The notes: a model not told the origin generated them from the sequence alone. DNA of 64,000 bases from Pyrocephalus nanus (GCA_038380795.1 CM076270.1:21220001-21284000); one strand, 5' to 3'; shown: positions 1-13,300, numbered from the stretch's first letter. Program-made: numbers and translations.

Positions 1-3000
1 TGTCAGGATACTTTTTGTTGTCCGAGTGTCTTCAGGGACTGAACAATCCTGATGGCCAAGTTGACCTGCCCTGGCAATGCCCAGCTCCATACTGCAAATA
101 GATTTCAGAGGAAAGAAAAGTACCCTCAGTCTGTTGCACTGCAAACAAGTGTTGGGCAGCAGTGACTCATGCTGCCGTAATGCAGGGAGAATCATTTAGA
201 AGATGCAGGGCTGCAGCTTCAGAAATGATGGCAGGACGTTTGATGTGTGCGAGGTGTCACTAAGGAGAAGCTCTCAAGGGGCAGGATGGAGCGGTACCTG
301 GCTTTTAAATCCATCCTTGCTCTGAACAAGATGAATAACCATGGAGGGCGTGCAGTGCACAGAGGGCATTTGGAAGTGGTCTCTGCCGGGGAAAGATAAA
401 CTGCTGCTGCCCAGCACTGGTATCAATTACTTTTGCCACAGAACAGGTACATGATTAAAATCAGCAGCTCCTTTCCCACAATTTCTGCTTAGCTTTGTGA
501 ATACTGGCTGGGAGCTGCCCATTAGCAGCTGACTGCTTGGAAACAGCACACTGTGTTCAGGCTTCCTGCTGTGCACATGGGCTCAGAGCAGAACTGACTT
601 TTCTAGAATAACAGATTTCTTGAAAGAAAAGGCAGTTGTAAAACGTGGGGTATTGTGGTGCTGCAGTCGATCATAACTACTCGAGAGCTATAACCTTGTT
701 GTCGTTTTTATAAATGCTAAATGAGTAAAAGAGGCCAGGAGATGTTTTGGAGTGAAGCAAGCAAAGAGAAAGGAGGATTGTTCAGCTGTGCCCTTCCAGC
801 AGTGCCCTCATCTCTTTGGCAAAGGTGTACTGTCAGTCTGACTGTTTTCAGGGTAGCTGGTTACAAGGATCTGGAGCTGGTCACCGTTAGCAAAGACCCT
901 CCCAGGCACCTTCACAGGGGTGAATTACAGAACCTGCTGAATTTCCTTTTCTTTGTGTCATCCCTTCAGTCCTGGCACTGCCTGATGTAAGCAGAGATGC
1001 ACCAGACAGCCTCATGGGAGCCACTGTAAAAAATGCTAGAAACCCTTCCCGTGGTTCCAAGTACATCAAGGCAAAACTCAGCCCAGAGAAAGGAAAGTTT
1101 TCACCATTTTAAGCCTAGAGTGCTGTTGAGACAATCAGAACTTTTTTTCAGAGGGCTGGTATATGGTGCTGTAAATAAGATAATCAGACAGGTCAACTCT
1201 TATAATAGTTAAGTTTTTAAATATTTTTTGGGAGTTAAGTTTGATATTTAAACACAACTTCATGAATTTCTCTTCTGTTGTTGCTTCCTGAAACACTGAA
1301 ATAGCAAAGGTATGGTATAGCCTACAAATAATCAGAAGTGTTGAGAACACCTCTAGGAATTTCACAGTAGATGTGCGTGCAATTGAAGTGTCCAAGTGAT
1401 ATGGTGCAGAATAATTATTTAAATGACATGCTAATCGTCTCTGGAAATTAGCAATACCATTTCAAGCAATTCAAATCATAAACAATTACATAGAATTATC
1501 TGGTTACTTACACTGCAAACAGAAAAGTTAATTATCCCTACCCAAGACAGCGCTGCAGCTTCAGCACATTCTCTTTCTTGCAATTTTTAGAGAAGCATTC
1601 ATCTGTCCAAGTTCTAAAATTCACTTTTCTTTTGTATTTGCATTCCCTCAAATTGAAGATATGACTATTTATAATAGAGATTTTGTAATAAAATTATGAC
1701 AGAATTATTCAAGACTGGGTCTAAAACTCCATTTTCCTCCATGCCTGGAGTTATGGGACTTGATGAGCAGCTTGGATCCCAAAGGGACTCCTGCTGTGCC
1801 AAATCAAGCTGAGTTTACATTGTTATGTCTCTAATGGAGATCAAACTTGGGGGAGATGCCGTGGGGATTGTACCTGTTTATGATGGCCTTACATTGCAGA
1901 CACAGGTTCCTTCTGCTGCAAAGCAGAGCCTGGTGAAACTCTGTGATTCTTTCTTTATTGACCTTTGTTGCAAACATTTATCTTCTAAAAACAGTTCTTC
2001 AAATTGAATTTTGTTTGAGCTGTGATACGCATTAAATCAAAAGCAAAAAATTCAAGTGCTGTGAAAACCATAGTCTCTCATGTGTTGGTTTCTAAGGGCA
2101 CTTTCTACAGAACTTCTTTATCTTTTCACCATATTTAAAAACTTCAGTTCTTCCAGCTGAGCTGAGAAAGCTCCATTTTGTTGCCTGTGAGGTTAGTGGG
2201 TGGTTGGGTCTGACATTCAGTACTGAAAGGCTCGGATCCAAACTAACATGTTCAATAGCTTGTCAACTAAATATAATGAAGAAGCAAAAGACTCATAAAA
2301 AGAGTACTTGTAACTTGAGTTATTAAAGCATACAACTTTCAGTAATTTCTTTCCCAGTATAAACAGTAAAAAATCGCAAATTGCCAAAAAATGGCAAATA
2401 TGAAAGTAAGAGTTCGGCTCTAGGTATGTTGAGAATAAAGAAAACACATGGGATGAAATTGAAAAGAAAATTTCTTCAAATCTTTTTAAGTAAAATGTGC
2501 TGTGGCACTTAATGAGTTGCTGAGATTTCTGTCTTCACCATGGGGCCAAAGGGTTTCTGTGTCTAGCATTAAGCATCTTCAGATGGGGAAGAAGAGGACT
2601 CTCAGGAAACTGTGAGTTGAGTCCCACCCCTGCCTTTGGCACAGCCCACATCCTACTGCCAAGCTTGGTGGTCCCAGGTCACAGCCTGCTGGTGTTTGCA
2701 ACTCTGCCCTGCCAAACTTTCATCATCCCTCCAGTTATTACTAGCAAGGCCTCTCCCCTGGTAGCACAGATATCTTATTGTGCAGTGGCTCTCTGCCTGC
2801 TCTACAGCAGTTTCATCAAAGTCTTCAATTTGTTCATGTTCATGTCATTTCAATGGTTTTTTTTTTTTGCTTGGAAAACTGCAGTTCTGACATTTGTATT
2901 TATAACTAATAACCCATAGTTGCCTCAAAGGGCTCTGGGCCGAAGTCACTCCAAGCATGATTTTCCTGGGTGAAATGTGGTTGCTGTCTGCAGAGCGATG

Positions 3001-4374
3001 GCAAAAGCTGTGCTTGTGTTTTGCTCCTCCAAGCCCATTCCCTCAGCTTACGAGTCAAAACAAGGCCTGTCTGGCCTGTCAGGATCGCAAACTCAGGCTG
3101 ACATCTGAAAACTGTGCTGTGTTCTCCCAGCATCATCATCCACCCCCAGTCGTGGAATTTGTACTTCGCTCTTAGCTGTGTTGATGCTGGAGGCAAAATT
3201 ATCCACCATCATGACAGTGACACCCGTTGTTGTTAAAGGAAATGCTTTCAGCACAAGGCACTATTTTCAGCTTTCTCAAAAGTTATCCTTTATATTCTCA
3301 TCTTTCACGCTTATCCTCAGCCCAGGGGTGATTTTCTTCCCTTGTGAAAATGTAGCTGAATGCTGACCAGCTATTAGTGAGATATTCTGGCCCTGGATGA
3401 GGCAGTTTCACTAGATAAAGCTTTTAAAACCTTTTTTTTTTTTTTTTTTTTGGAACTGAACAGTTTGCAAATAGCTTGTTTTAAACACTCTCAGAATGCT
3501 GCTTGTCTGCTCTTTTGGAGTGACATTGATTCCACTGGTTTTAAAGAAAGCTGTCTTTCTGAATGTCAGGAAATTTCTATGGGCCACATGAAGTGTGGGA
3601 CAGTTCTTGATTTTTTTTTTTTTGTTGTTATATTTTGAGGTTGTTTTCTAAAGCAAATCTTTCAAGGAGACAAATCCTGAGTATCTTTTTTTGCCCATCA
3701 GAAGTAATAGGAGGTAGGTCTCAGGAAAAAGAGATTAGAATATTGTTCCACAAAGGGAATAGAAGAGGGATGATTCATACTCTTGCTTTGAGCAAGTGTA
3801 AACAAGTTGTTCTGTGAGCAGTAGAAATGATAAAACAAGGTTTCTATAGATTTTTACGTTTTCACATTACTAGGAATTTTCCTCTGCAATAGTCAGTCTT
3901 CTGCCCTTGGCTCTCTCCTCAAACCCTCCATCTTCTCTCTGGTCCAAACACCTCCCTGTGATGTGATGCCATCCTACAATCCTCTATTTCATCCTGGAAG
4001 TATCTGTTTTTCTCTTCCTGGTCCCCCATAAGCTACTGTACCCTGCAGCTGTGCCCATATCTGTTTGGTACTGGACAGACAAGAGGCAGAACTGCCAGCA
4101 GCACACCTGGAAATAAGTGTGTGCTGAGTGGGATCATCAGGAAGCTCAAGTTGTGTCTCTGTCTGTTATTCCACTGCCATTTCTCCTTGCAGGACTGCAA
4201 GTCTGGGGAAACCTCTGCTCCCATGATGAATGTAGTTTGAATTTGCCAGTTGGTTCAAAAATTAGTTGAGGAGAGGTGGTAAAGGCAGTTTGGTTAGACT
4301 GATCATTATCTTCCTAAAAAAATATCCAAAAGCCATTAGTGAGCTTTCTTTGAGTCCTAAACCTACAAAGATGA

Positions 4375-4806
4375 CAAAGATGATGAGGGGTCTGGTAGGG
4401 AAGCCCTGTGAGTAGTTGAGATCACTTGGTCTGTACAGCCTGCAGAAGAGGAGACTGAGGGGAGACCTCTTGGTCTTCAACATCCTCATGACCAGAAATG
4501 AAGGGTCAGACACTGATCTCTACTCTCTGGTGACCAGCAAAAGGACCCAAGGGAGTGGCATGAGGCTGTGCCAGGGAAAGTTTGGGCTGGATATAAGAAA
4601 ATGCTCATCCAAAGTATAATTGAATACTGGAACAGGATCCCCACAGAAGTGGTCACAGCACCAAGCATAAGACAGTTCAAGAAGTGTTTAGATGGTGTTC
4701 TCAGGCACATGGTGTGATTTTGGGGCTGTCCTGTGCAGGGACAGGAGTTGAACTTGATGATCCTTGTGGCTCCCTTCCAACTCAGCATGTTCTCTGGTTC
4801 TATGAA
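4375..4806 (+). mobile_element. CR1 LINE 3' fragment
   Basis: The stretch follows the 3' end of avian CR1. It has the GCCTGCAGAAGAGGAGACTG and GGGGAGACCTC blocks, then a 'GGTGACCAGCAA..GGACC' segment, a 'TTTGGGCTGGATATAAGAAAA' type block (the family reads TTAGGTTGGATATTAGGAAA), and GTCACAGCACCAAGC. It ends with TTGATGATCCTTGTGG, CTCCCTTCCAACTCAGCAT and a decayed TTCTATGA terminus. It lacks the reverse transcriptase region, as most 5'-truncated CR1 copies do. It is diverged and cannot move. It belongs to the same subgroup as the copy at 22437-22785. Confidence 0.85.
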
Positions 4807-6732
4807 CCTGAAATGTTTCTTTGATTGCAGAAATCAGTCTATATTAGGAACATAACTCCCACAAATTCTTTCACTTTTCACAGAAAAAAACCAGGTCACA
4901 GACTTCCATTATCAGCTCACATAGCACTTATAATTGCTCACGTTGATTCCAAGACATGGACAAGGCATATTAAAATTAACAATAAGTAGAAATCCCCCCC
5001 TCCTTTTTTTTTTTTCCTCTTTATTAAGTTTAGAGCAAGTTTGATTTAAAAAACCTCAGTCATCCTGAATTTTTATTAATGCTCTTTGGGACACACTCCC
5101 ACTAGCCTAAGTGTGTGCCTGAAGAGGAATTAGGGAGAAGCTGGCTGCAAATGGTTAGTTCTATTTTAATACTTGGGAAGTATTATAATGACATAAGTAT
5201 GTAGGCAGATCAGATAAATATTGACTTGTGGTTGACAAAGAGATGTTTTAAAATACCTATTGAGTGCTGGCCCTGGTTATGCACTTTCATTCCTGCTTTC
5301 CTGCTTTCCATCATGTTTCTGGATGATGTCTTATCCCACTGGCATCAGCTGCAGGTGGCACCAGCAGGGCTGTAATTTTACTCTTCAAATTAACATGTTA
5401 AAACCCTCTTACATGTTGTCATAGAGGTGGACAAAGTAAGAATGGAATAGTTATGAGGACAGTTTTTGTAACAGAGTGAAAACAACCATGAAGGGACCAT
5501 GAATTGAATACATCAGGCTCTATTGAAATCAGTCTACGTAGAAGGAATCAAGCAATATGAATGCAATTTTTAATTGAAATTCTATGCTTGTGGAATTCTC
5601 ACAGATCCAAGACACGGGGAAAAGAAAAGTTTCCCAGATACTTATGTGTGCACCTAGGAAATAATACAAGCATTAAAAAAACAAAGCCAGAAGCAAATAA
5701 TGAATAATTCCCTCAAGCAAACAGTACAAACATACAACCCAGAGGGAGTGGGCAGCCTCCCCCCTCGGTCTGTGTGAACTGGTTCTGCAGACAGCTGAGC
5801 TGCAGCCCTGTCATCAGGGCCAGGGAGGAGTGTCTGCACGCACAGCAATGAGGAAAGCACTTGAAACGTGATGGCACCTGGAGCTGCTGTTGGGCAAACC
5901 CCTAATGATAGGAGATTGCATTGTGAGAAGATAAAAGAAAATGAATCACACAAACAATTAGATGAGATCTATGGAGTCTGCCCTGGAGTCTGGATGGTGG
6001 TGATGGAGAGCTGTCCCTGGGATTCCTCACAGAGGCCACGTGGCCCACGGCCGTGGGCTGGCCTGGCCCCAGCCCAGGCTGGGTGGTGAGATGACTCTGC
6101 CTTTTCAGAGCACAGGCACTCACAGGGCCTGGGTGAGCATCTCCCACAGGCAGCCCAGACAGTGGCACAGGGGCAAACTGACTTGCTATAAAATAAAAGA
6201 GCATTCCTTTGGTTTCCAAGGGCTCTGGAAAGAAAAGCCTTGATGCAATCTTGGATAATTCGGTGTATTTGAGAGCAAAAAAAAAAAAAAGGTAACAAAC
6301 TTGAAACGAGTCTACATTGAGCAAATGATGATTGTGAAATCCTTGTACAAAATAATTTATGGGAATAGAAATGAGCTGTTGTAAAAAAAAAAAAAAAAAA
6401 AAGCACTGACAGAACTAAGGTTCTTAAGGTTTCAACTGCAGGAATTAGCAATTATCACCTGTGGCAAGGTTTGCAGCCCCAGAGTTTGAGAAGCATCTTG
6501 CAAGTAATAAGCCCTTTCTTTCCGTGGGAAACTCCATAGCTTTATTTAAGGGAGGAAATACTTAGAGATGTATCCTTATAGGTGTGTATGTGTACATGTG
6601 ATGTATACAATATAGATGTGCAAATATTTGGGAGAAGAAATAAAAGCCGACTCCAATACAGGACAAAATGAAGCCAGGGACAGGCGAGGGTACATTTTAT
6701 ACCCCAGGGGGTGAATTGACAGGAAATGAGCT

Positions 6733-6738
6733 CACGTG
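6733..6738. promoter_or_regulatory. CACGTG E-box upstream of SGPP2
   Basis: A perfect palindromic CACGTG in the context CTCACGTGGC lies about 400 bp before the SGPP2 start codon, just outside the GC-rich block. Factors such as USF, MYC and TFEB bind this core. The match is short, so function is only a suggestion. Confidence 0.25.
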
Positions 6739-7015
6739 GCCCGGCATCCACATTTCCCAAAGATCTCGATGTGATTCAGGGCGTTCTATCTTTAGGCTAA
6801 GAAAGCAGGAGTTCTTATCTCGAGGTAGATTACGTTCTTTTGGATTTTGGTGGCTTGTTGGTTTTGGGTTTTTTTTTTTACCAGGGCCATCACGGCAGGG
6901 AAAAACTCCAAAAAAGAGGAAGGCACTGAATTTCCTGCCCCTGCCGGGTGGGGACCTGGATGGGCAGGGGAGCGCTGGGCCCGGCCGGCAAGGGGCGCTC
7001 CCGGGCGGGGCCCCG

Positions 7016-7079
7016 CACCTGTGCGGGGCGGGGCGGGGCGGGGCGGGCTCACCTGTGCGGGGCGGGGCGGGCCCACCTG
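7016..7079. promoter_or_regulatory. Three CACCTG boxes between GC boxes
   Basis: CACCTG occurs at 7016-7021, 7050-7055 and 7074-7079. The first two are followed by TGCGGGGCGGGGCGG, so the segment is partly a tandem duplication. The core is the binding site of SNAI and ZEB zinc-finger repressors and of some bHLH factors. The cluster lies 60-125 bp before the start codon, inside the presumed core promoter. Confidence 0.4.
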
Positions 7080-7139
7080 TCCGCGGCCCCGGGCCGGCGG
7101 GGCGCGCTGGGGCCGCGCTGCGCGGAGCCTGCCGGCAGC

Positions 7140-7352
7140 ATGGCCCGACTGCTGGGCACCCTGCGCAGCTCCCAGCCCGTGGCGCGCTTCCAGCGCTCCT
7201 GCGGGCTCTTCCCCGCCGGCGAGGAGGGCGGCGGCGGCAGCAGCAGCAGCGACCCCGCGGACGGGTCCCGGGACCGGGGTGCCTGCAATGGGGCGGCCGC
7301 GCTGCGCTGCCGAGCACCCCCCGGCGGGGTGCGGAGCGGCCGCGGCCCGCAG
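7140..7352 (+). CDS. SGPP2: SGPP2 exon 1 (residues 1-71)
   Basis: This exon encodes the cytosolic N-terminus. It starts [20 protein letters not shown], matching the SGPP2-type opening, then becomes low-complexity (Gly run then Ser run at about residues 30-38, from GGC and AGC repeats) and Ala/Arg/Pro-rich. The ATG has a strong Kozak context (A at -3, G at +4). The donor is CAG|GTGAGT with the exon ending on a complete codon (Q71). The reading frame stays open upstream to an ATG at 6948, but those codons are G/C-biased promoter sequence, and homology begins at 7140, so I chose this start. Confidence 0.93.
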
Positions 7353-10300
7353 GTGAGTGCGGGGGGGCCCGGCCGTGACTCAGCACAGCTGTGGGTGCAG
7401 GGGCACCCCGGGAGGGTCTTCCCGCATCCCGCCGCCTGCCCGGACTGGGGATGGAGAGGAGGGATGGAGGGGCCGGGCTGCGAGCGGGCTCCGGTGAGCG
7501 CTGTGCGGTGCCGCAGCCCGGCTGCATCCCGGTCCCGCCGGGGAGCCGGCTTTGGGCTTTCCGCTCATCCCCGTCGCTGGCGCTCAACCCCATCCCCGAA
7601 ATGAAAGGCGGTCTGTGCGAGCAGGACCTGCCTGCAGAGGGGCCTGGAGGAGCCCTGTCCCCTCACCCCGGGATGCGGGTTTCCCCGCGGGTAGCGGCTG
7701 GGAAGGAGTAGTTCTGTTGCCCGCGGGTCTCTCTCCGTCCGGGGCGCACCTGCCGCGGTGCTGCGCTGTCCCCGCACAGGGTGCCCGCAGCCGGCCCCGC
7801 TGCCGCCCGGGCCTGGGCGCTGAGCGCTCATCTCTGCTCATCGCAGTGCCCGTGAAGGCAGGCTGAGCTCCCTGCGCTTCCCGCTGGCCGGGCAGGTCGC
7901 GGCGTTTCCCGGCATGGTCTGTAATTCCCTTGCGTATCAGGAGGGAGCAGGGAAGGGCGTGATGCAACCCATGTGTACAGGTCGGACGACCTGCTTTTTC
8001 TCTTACTGTAATGACTTGAATTCATTAGTAGATCACTTTGTGGTGCCTTTTGGAAAGCAGATGTGATAATGGGCTTCCAAACTGTACCTGCAAAATAAAC
8101 ACGGACCAGCCGTGAATGCTGCAACTCTACCACTCCTTCCCTGTTACACATCCAGTGCCCAGATTCCCATTTCAAGTATCTAAAACTCTTCATCAGCTGC
8201 TGCTTGACTCTTTCTCAATTAGAAGATGTAGTTCTTCAGTCTGTTCTTTCTGAACTAGAGTAAGATCTATTTTGGGTAAAATATGCAGATAATTCACTAA
8301 AAGTTTTTTTGTTGCTGCTTTCTTTTGAACAGTGACGTAGTTAATGTAGCAGTGTTGATACTAAAATACTGTCCAAGTTAATGCTTCATGAATGCAGCTG
8401 TTCACCTTGAGCAATTGTTTTGGGTTTCACAAAGTAAGGCACAACTACCTGTATATGAAGGGTGAACGTGTCCTGAGCGAGACTACATGAAACTTGGAGT
8501 TAGAAGGGTTTGTTTCCACAGAATTAGGACACTAAGTGCTGAAACATGTGAAAGTTGGGTTCAAAGCCCCCAAAAATGGGGATGGGAGTAATGGTTTGAA
8601 TAGTGTTTCTTTCAATGAGGTGCTAGAATTATAAAGACAGACTCTCTCTGCTCCTTATTGTGAAACTGGCAAATCCTTTTTTACAAGGAGGGTCTTGGCC
8701 AGGAGATGAAAAAAGTGAATTTGGACCTCCCTTATGCCAAATCCCAGACCCACTGCTCTGTTGCTAAATGAACTGGGGTTGCCCTGACGTATCTGCAAAT
8801 AATTAGGTTTAGGAGTTTCATACACATAGCAAATTCTTTGGCCACAAATTCTCTATGGACAGTGGTATTTTCTTGCTGTTAGCTGCAGCTGTTTGCAGAA
8901 AGGTGCTTAAGTGCTGCAGCTGCATCTCCACCTGATGGAGTGGCTCTGTGCTCATCCATCCCTTCCCAAAACTTCAAAATCCAAGTCATCAGGACAAGTG
9001 GTTTCTGTGAGATAGTAACTCTCAAACTGCTTTGTCCTTGCTGCCACAATGCAGTAGTTGAAGGTTTTCAGGTTCTCCTGTGTAAGTTCTTGCACAATCA
9101 GTGGGTTATACCTGTGAACAGAGTATATTGCATGCAGTGAAGAAGATGTGAATGGCTGAATGGATGCTGGAGTTGCCACAGCTCCATCTCTCCAGGGCAT
9201 TCCCTCTTTCTTCAGTGCCAGCTCTCAGGCCCCTGCATCTGACATGGGCTGGACTGTGTGCCAGGGTCTCTGGGGAAGGGAAGTTGAGGGCTTGCAGCTG
9301 GTGGTGGTTTGGGAGGGGATGGGCACACCTGGTAGGGATGGATGTTGTACTGCATGGAGAGAAGAGAGAATCCCTCAGGAGGGTAAAGAGACAGGACAGC
9401 TCTTCACCTGGGAGAAGGAAGCCTTTAATTACCTGCGTACATTTGTTGCCAGGAGGGCTGCTCACGATTCATGAGTGTCTTCTTTTATGTATAAACTGTT
9501 AAAAAAAAAAAAAACAAAAAAAAAAAAAAAAAAAAAAAAAAAAACAAAAAAAAAAAAAAAAAAAAAAAACAAAAAAAAAAAACCAGCAAGGCTTGATTAC
9601 AGTGGCTGTATTCCTGAATCTTTGGAAGTCAGTCCTGTCTGCCCCACAGGAGTTGCCACAAGATGATGAGACAAAGAATGAAATGCTTAGATGTGACAGC
9701 CATGGCTGCATATTAATTATTGAATTAGCTGAATTACTTAAATATTGAATTAGTTGCCTAGCCCATGTTCTTGATGTTCCTTGGTTACAAGATCATTTAG
9801 AAACACTTTTTAACACCTCAAATGAAAACTCTGGTATTTGTAGATGATACAGGATGGTGCTAAGTCCAACATGCTAACTGGATTTATGCCCTGGTTTGGA
9901 CTGAATATTGAACCCATGGGCTTTTAGTGGAGAAACTGTCTGGTTTTATTGTAACTGAAGACAAGACAGTAATTTCTTGTAATTACCCTGTCTCTGGCTA
10001 ATAATACTTTCTTTTCTGTACTCCTTTCTATTATTAGCTTGTTTCACAAGAAATTTATTTCTAAAACTGCTTAAAAGGTATCTTTTCCTGATGCTCTGTA
10101 TAAAATCCTCGAGTTGTGTACTTAAAAACACTGACTTACTTTCTGAGGATTTCTCTGGTGTTCTGTGAGTGGCCAAAGAAATGCTAGAAATGTTTATAAA
10201 GTGGAGCTCTTCTTATCTCTAATCTCCTGATGGACTTTTGCTCCTGAAATTGATAGCCTGAATGAAAGGGAGCAAAGGAAAAAAAAATAATCATCTATTC

Positions 10301-13300
10301 AAAGTTCTCTGTAGGGATTTGTTTGTCTTTCTTCACTCTTCCTTTCCCAGATGCTTTATCGTCTCTTGAGATCTTTCTTTCTGCCTCTGAAAGAGTACAG
10401 TTCATGTTTACTCTGTAGTTATACCTTAACTGTCAGAACTGCTCCCAACTGGCACAATGTTTACAAACTGCCTGATGATGTTTAGTGATTGTAGGGTTCT
10501 TGCTCATGCCGTAGGTGAGGAGGATAATAACCAGGATAACAGCAAGGTGATGGTAACAGAAATGGCAAATGTGGGTAAAAACTGCACATCCATCTCAGAT
10601 GTGTCGCAGTCCCCAAAGATTGTAGTCGATTATTCACAAGATGTAGATGACAACGCTGCTTTTGCTGTGATGGTATGGCTGGTAATTTGGAGCATGCTTG
10701 TTCTGGGGCTAGAGTCAAGCTCTCTCTTCCCTGGTGTTCCCTTGCAATAGATTTTTACATCAGCCTCAGAGTCTTGCTTTTCTTTTTAAATTGTCATGTA
10801 GGCTTACTTGGTTTCAAAGTTGTTTCCCATTCCACGCCGCAGTAAGTTGGTGTTAGCTGGGGTAGGTGCAGCAGATGAGACAAACCCTTGTGAAAAATGC
10901 CCTGTTAGGAGCACTTTTAGGAGAACTGGCAGCAAGGCAGTCCTGCCTCAAGTGCTAGCACTTTGTCCTCCTAGAGGATGCAGCTGAACTTTTGGAAGTT
11001 GCTGAGTTTGGAGCTGCAGCTGGAGAAACATGAGATCCAGTTTCTTATTTCAGTGAGCACGAGGCTCACGTTCCCCAGCACTGTTCCCATGCTCTGGTAC
11101 TCCATGTTCAATCTCCCCTACCTGGTGTGGCTGCTGATGGAGCTTGCCCGTCTTTCCTGTGTCTGATTTTTGGTTTAGGGTTTAAGCAGCCTCTAAGAGA
11201 TGATGTTTGTATGCGTGAGATGGTTTCATTGGATGGTTTTGGGGGAGCCTTGTGAGTGACAGTCCTTCAGAAGATGACAGTACAGTCCCATCCAAGATTC
11301 AACTAGTGTGTGGCAACCCCGTGAAAATCTGTTAGCCCTGGGTTTGCCACCACTCAGTGAGAAGCAAAGCCAGACACGTGTCATTTGTTACCATCTCATC
11401 TTCAAGATCTTGCTGCAGAAACGCCTGATGCTGACAGAAGTTTGTGGAGCTTCACTGATTGCAGTAGGTATCCTGTGTGGGGGCTGTGTGAGAGAGCTGC
11501 TGCTGAGAGAGCTGCTGCTGGTGCAGGGGGCATGTGAGGGGTTGCACCAGCAGCCCGAGTCCTTACACCCATGATGATGTGCTTCATGACTCAGTGCTTC
11601 CTGGCTCACGGCCTCAGTTATCTTTTTGGAGGCCACTGGACCTCATAATGAGGAGCTGTCAGGATCTCAGGATTAATTCCAGTGCTTGGAGGTGAGCCAC
11701 TTACTGCTCTATAATTCTGCTGAATGTCTTAGGCCATTAGTTCAGATATCAACCAGAAGAATAAAAGCTCATCTACTGTCGTTGTTCTCCTTTAGAGCTC
11801 TGGAGAACAGGAGTAGGTTTAGCAGATAAGAAGCCAGAGAAAAATCTGTTGTCTCTGGAAAATTCCTTTGAACAGCCAGTTCTTTCACTTTACCTTGTGC
11901 AATGCTCTGCAGGGAATGTCTGTGGGTCATCTGAACAGTGCAACGTGACTATTGACTGTCATGGCAAGTAAATCTGAGGTCTAGAATGTAGAGGTAGAAT
12001 TGTCTAAACCATGAGAATTTATTTTAAATGACTATTCAATTTCCTGCTTTATAGGGCTTCATATCAGTTCAGTTTAATTAGCATCTGCTACTTATTTTTC
12101 CTCAAGGTAAACCGCTATTGGTCTAGATGTAGAGGCATGTAAATGCTTTAACACAGAGCTGCATTGCTGATTTATTGCTACTTTATTTGGAAATATTTAT
12201 TACTAAATGTAAAAATAAAAATGTTTAATTCTTCCCTTTGAAGACAATTTGCAGTTGCAAACTGGATTCTGGCACACAGGAAGCTGAGTGGTCACTCTAT
12301 AACCCCAGGCCAGGTTGTTATCCCCCTTGCAGCTCGCTCCACTGGACAGGATTATAAATACTTACTTATGTCAGCCAATTTAATTAGATGTATTGCCTTC
12401 AGTATTTCCCATTGCTGTTTCCCTGTGCAAAGGGAGAGCATTGGGGTACTTTGTTTTGCAGAAGACAGTGTCAGACACCTCAGCTGTGCCACAAGAGCAG
12501 ACTGAGTGTTTGCAGCGAAGGGGCTCAGAGGAATTAGCAGTGAGGAGCCTGTCCTCTGAAAATTATAAGGCCCATCCACCAGGATGCATGGCATGAAGAA
12601 AGGGACAGAGTAATCAAGGGACAGAGTAAACAAAAGACCATAGGAAGGGTCTAGGGAGGAAGGGGGGGTCCTTACAGAAAGGCAGCTGTGATGCCCATGT
12701 CCCCTGCACCTGTGAGGTGCCAGGGTGAATACTGAACTGGTGCAGATTGAAGTATTAAGCCTTGCAAACCCCTGCCAAGTAGTGCCAACAGCGCTGTGCT
12801 GGGCACTGCTGGCTCCTGGAAGATGCTGGAGTGCTGAGGGGGCTTCAGCCAGAGTCACTTGTTCAGCAGGTAGAAGATCCAGGCCTTGAAGCAGCAGAAG
12901 AGATCCTTGAAACTGCACTTGTTGGCAACATCAGGTTACATGTTGGTCTCCTTGTGTGTTTCTCCATCAGAAACACAGCTGACATTGGCATGGTCTGCGC
13001 TAATTGCAACTAATAATGAGGCAGCAAGTGAATTGAAAACACCTTATCTACAGCTCTCCTCCCCAGGGGAGGGCTGGCTGCTGAGATGTCCTCCAATACA
13101 CCTCTCCACAGCTGCAATTTGAACTCATGGTCCTTCCCCTTTACAGTGGTCTGAGTGTATCTGGCTGGGACTTGCAAATTTGTGATGATACTATTAAGCA
13201 CTACCTTAGGAAACTGCTCTTTGACTTGAAACCTGGAGCTGTGTGCGGGGGAAGCAACCACTTCATTCACCCTGTGGTGTCTGATCATAAGAGATTAAAA

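Larger units (their letters stand above)
1..6900. other. Intergenic DNA upstream of SGPP2
   Basis: I see no gene here. The open frames are short, overlap on both strands, and have no recognisable domains or convincing exon boundaries. The stretch contains a CR1 3' end (about 4375-4806), homopolymer runs (T at 3432-3451, A at 6383-6402) and otherwise unique-looking sequence. In human the corresponding side faces PAX3, so distal regulatory elements could lie here, but none can be identified from one sequence. Confidence 0.6.
6940..7900. promoter_or_regulatory. CpG island with SGPP2 promoter region
   Basis: Base composition changes sharply to very GC- and CpG-rich from about 6940 to 7900, centred on SGPP2 exon 1. 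Runs of GGGGCGGGGC (GC boxes for Sp/KLF factors) lie at about 7023-7047 and 7057-7071. No TATA box is seen at a suitable distance, so dispersed initiation typical of CpG-island promoters is likely. The transcription start cannot be placed exactly. It should lie within roughly 200 bp before the ATG at 7140. Confidence 0.75.

Noticed and set aside
5902..6451. Overlapping 140- and 160-residue open frames on the - strand
   Set aside because: Two different frames cover the same bases, include A/T homopolymers read as Phe runs, and show no recognisable protein or splice structure.
6697..7593. 298-residue open frame on the - strand across the CpG island, and others overlapping it
   Set aside because: It is antisense to SGPP2 exon 1 and its promoter; its Pro/Arg/Ala-rich composition is what high-GC DNA produces, and it shows no domain.
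9475..9711. Lys-rich and Phe-rich open frames on opposite strands
   Set aside because: Both are translations of the 82-bp A tract.
10457..10750. 97-residue open frame in SGPP2 intron 1
   Set aside because: No recognised family, and it overlaps an antisense frame of similar length; most likely chance.
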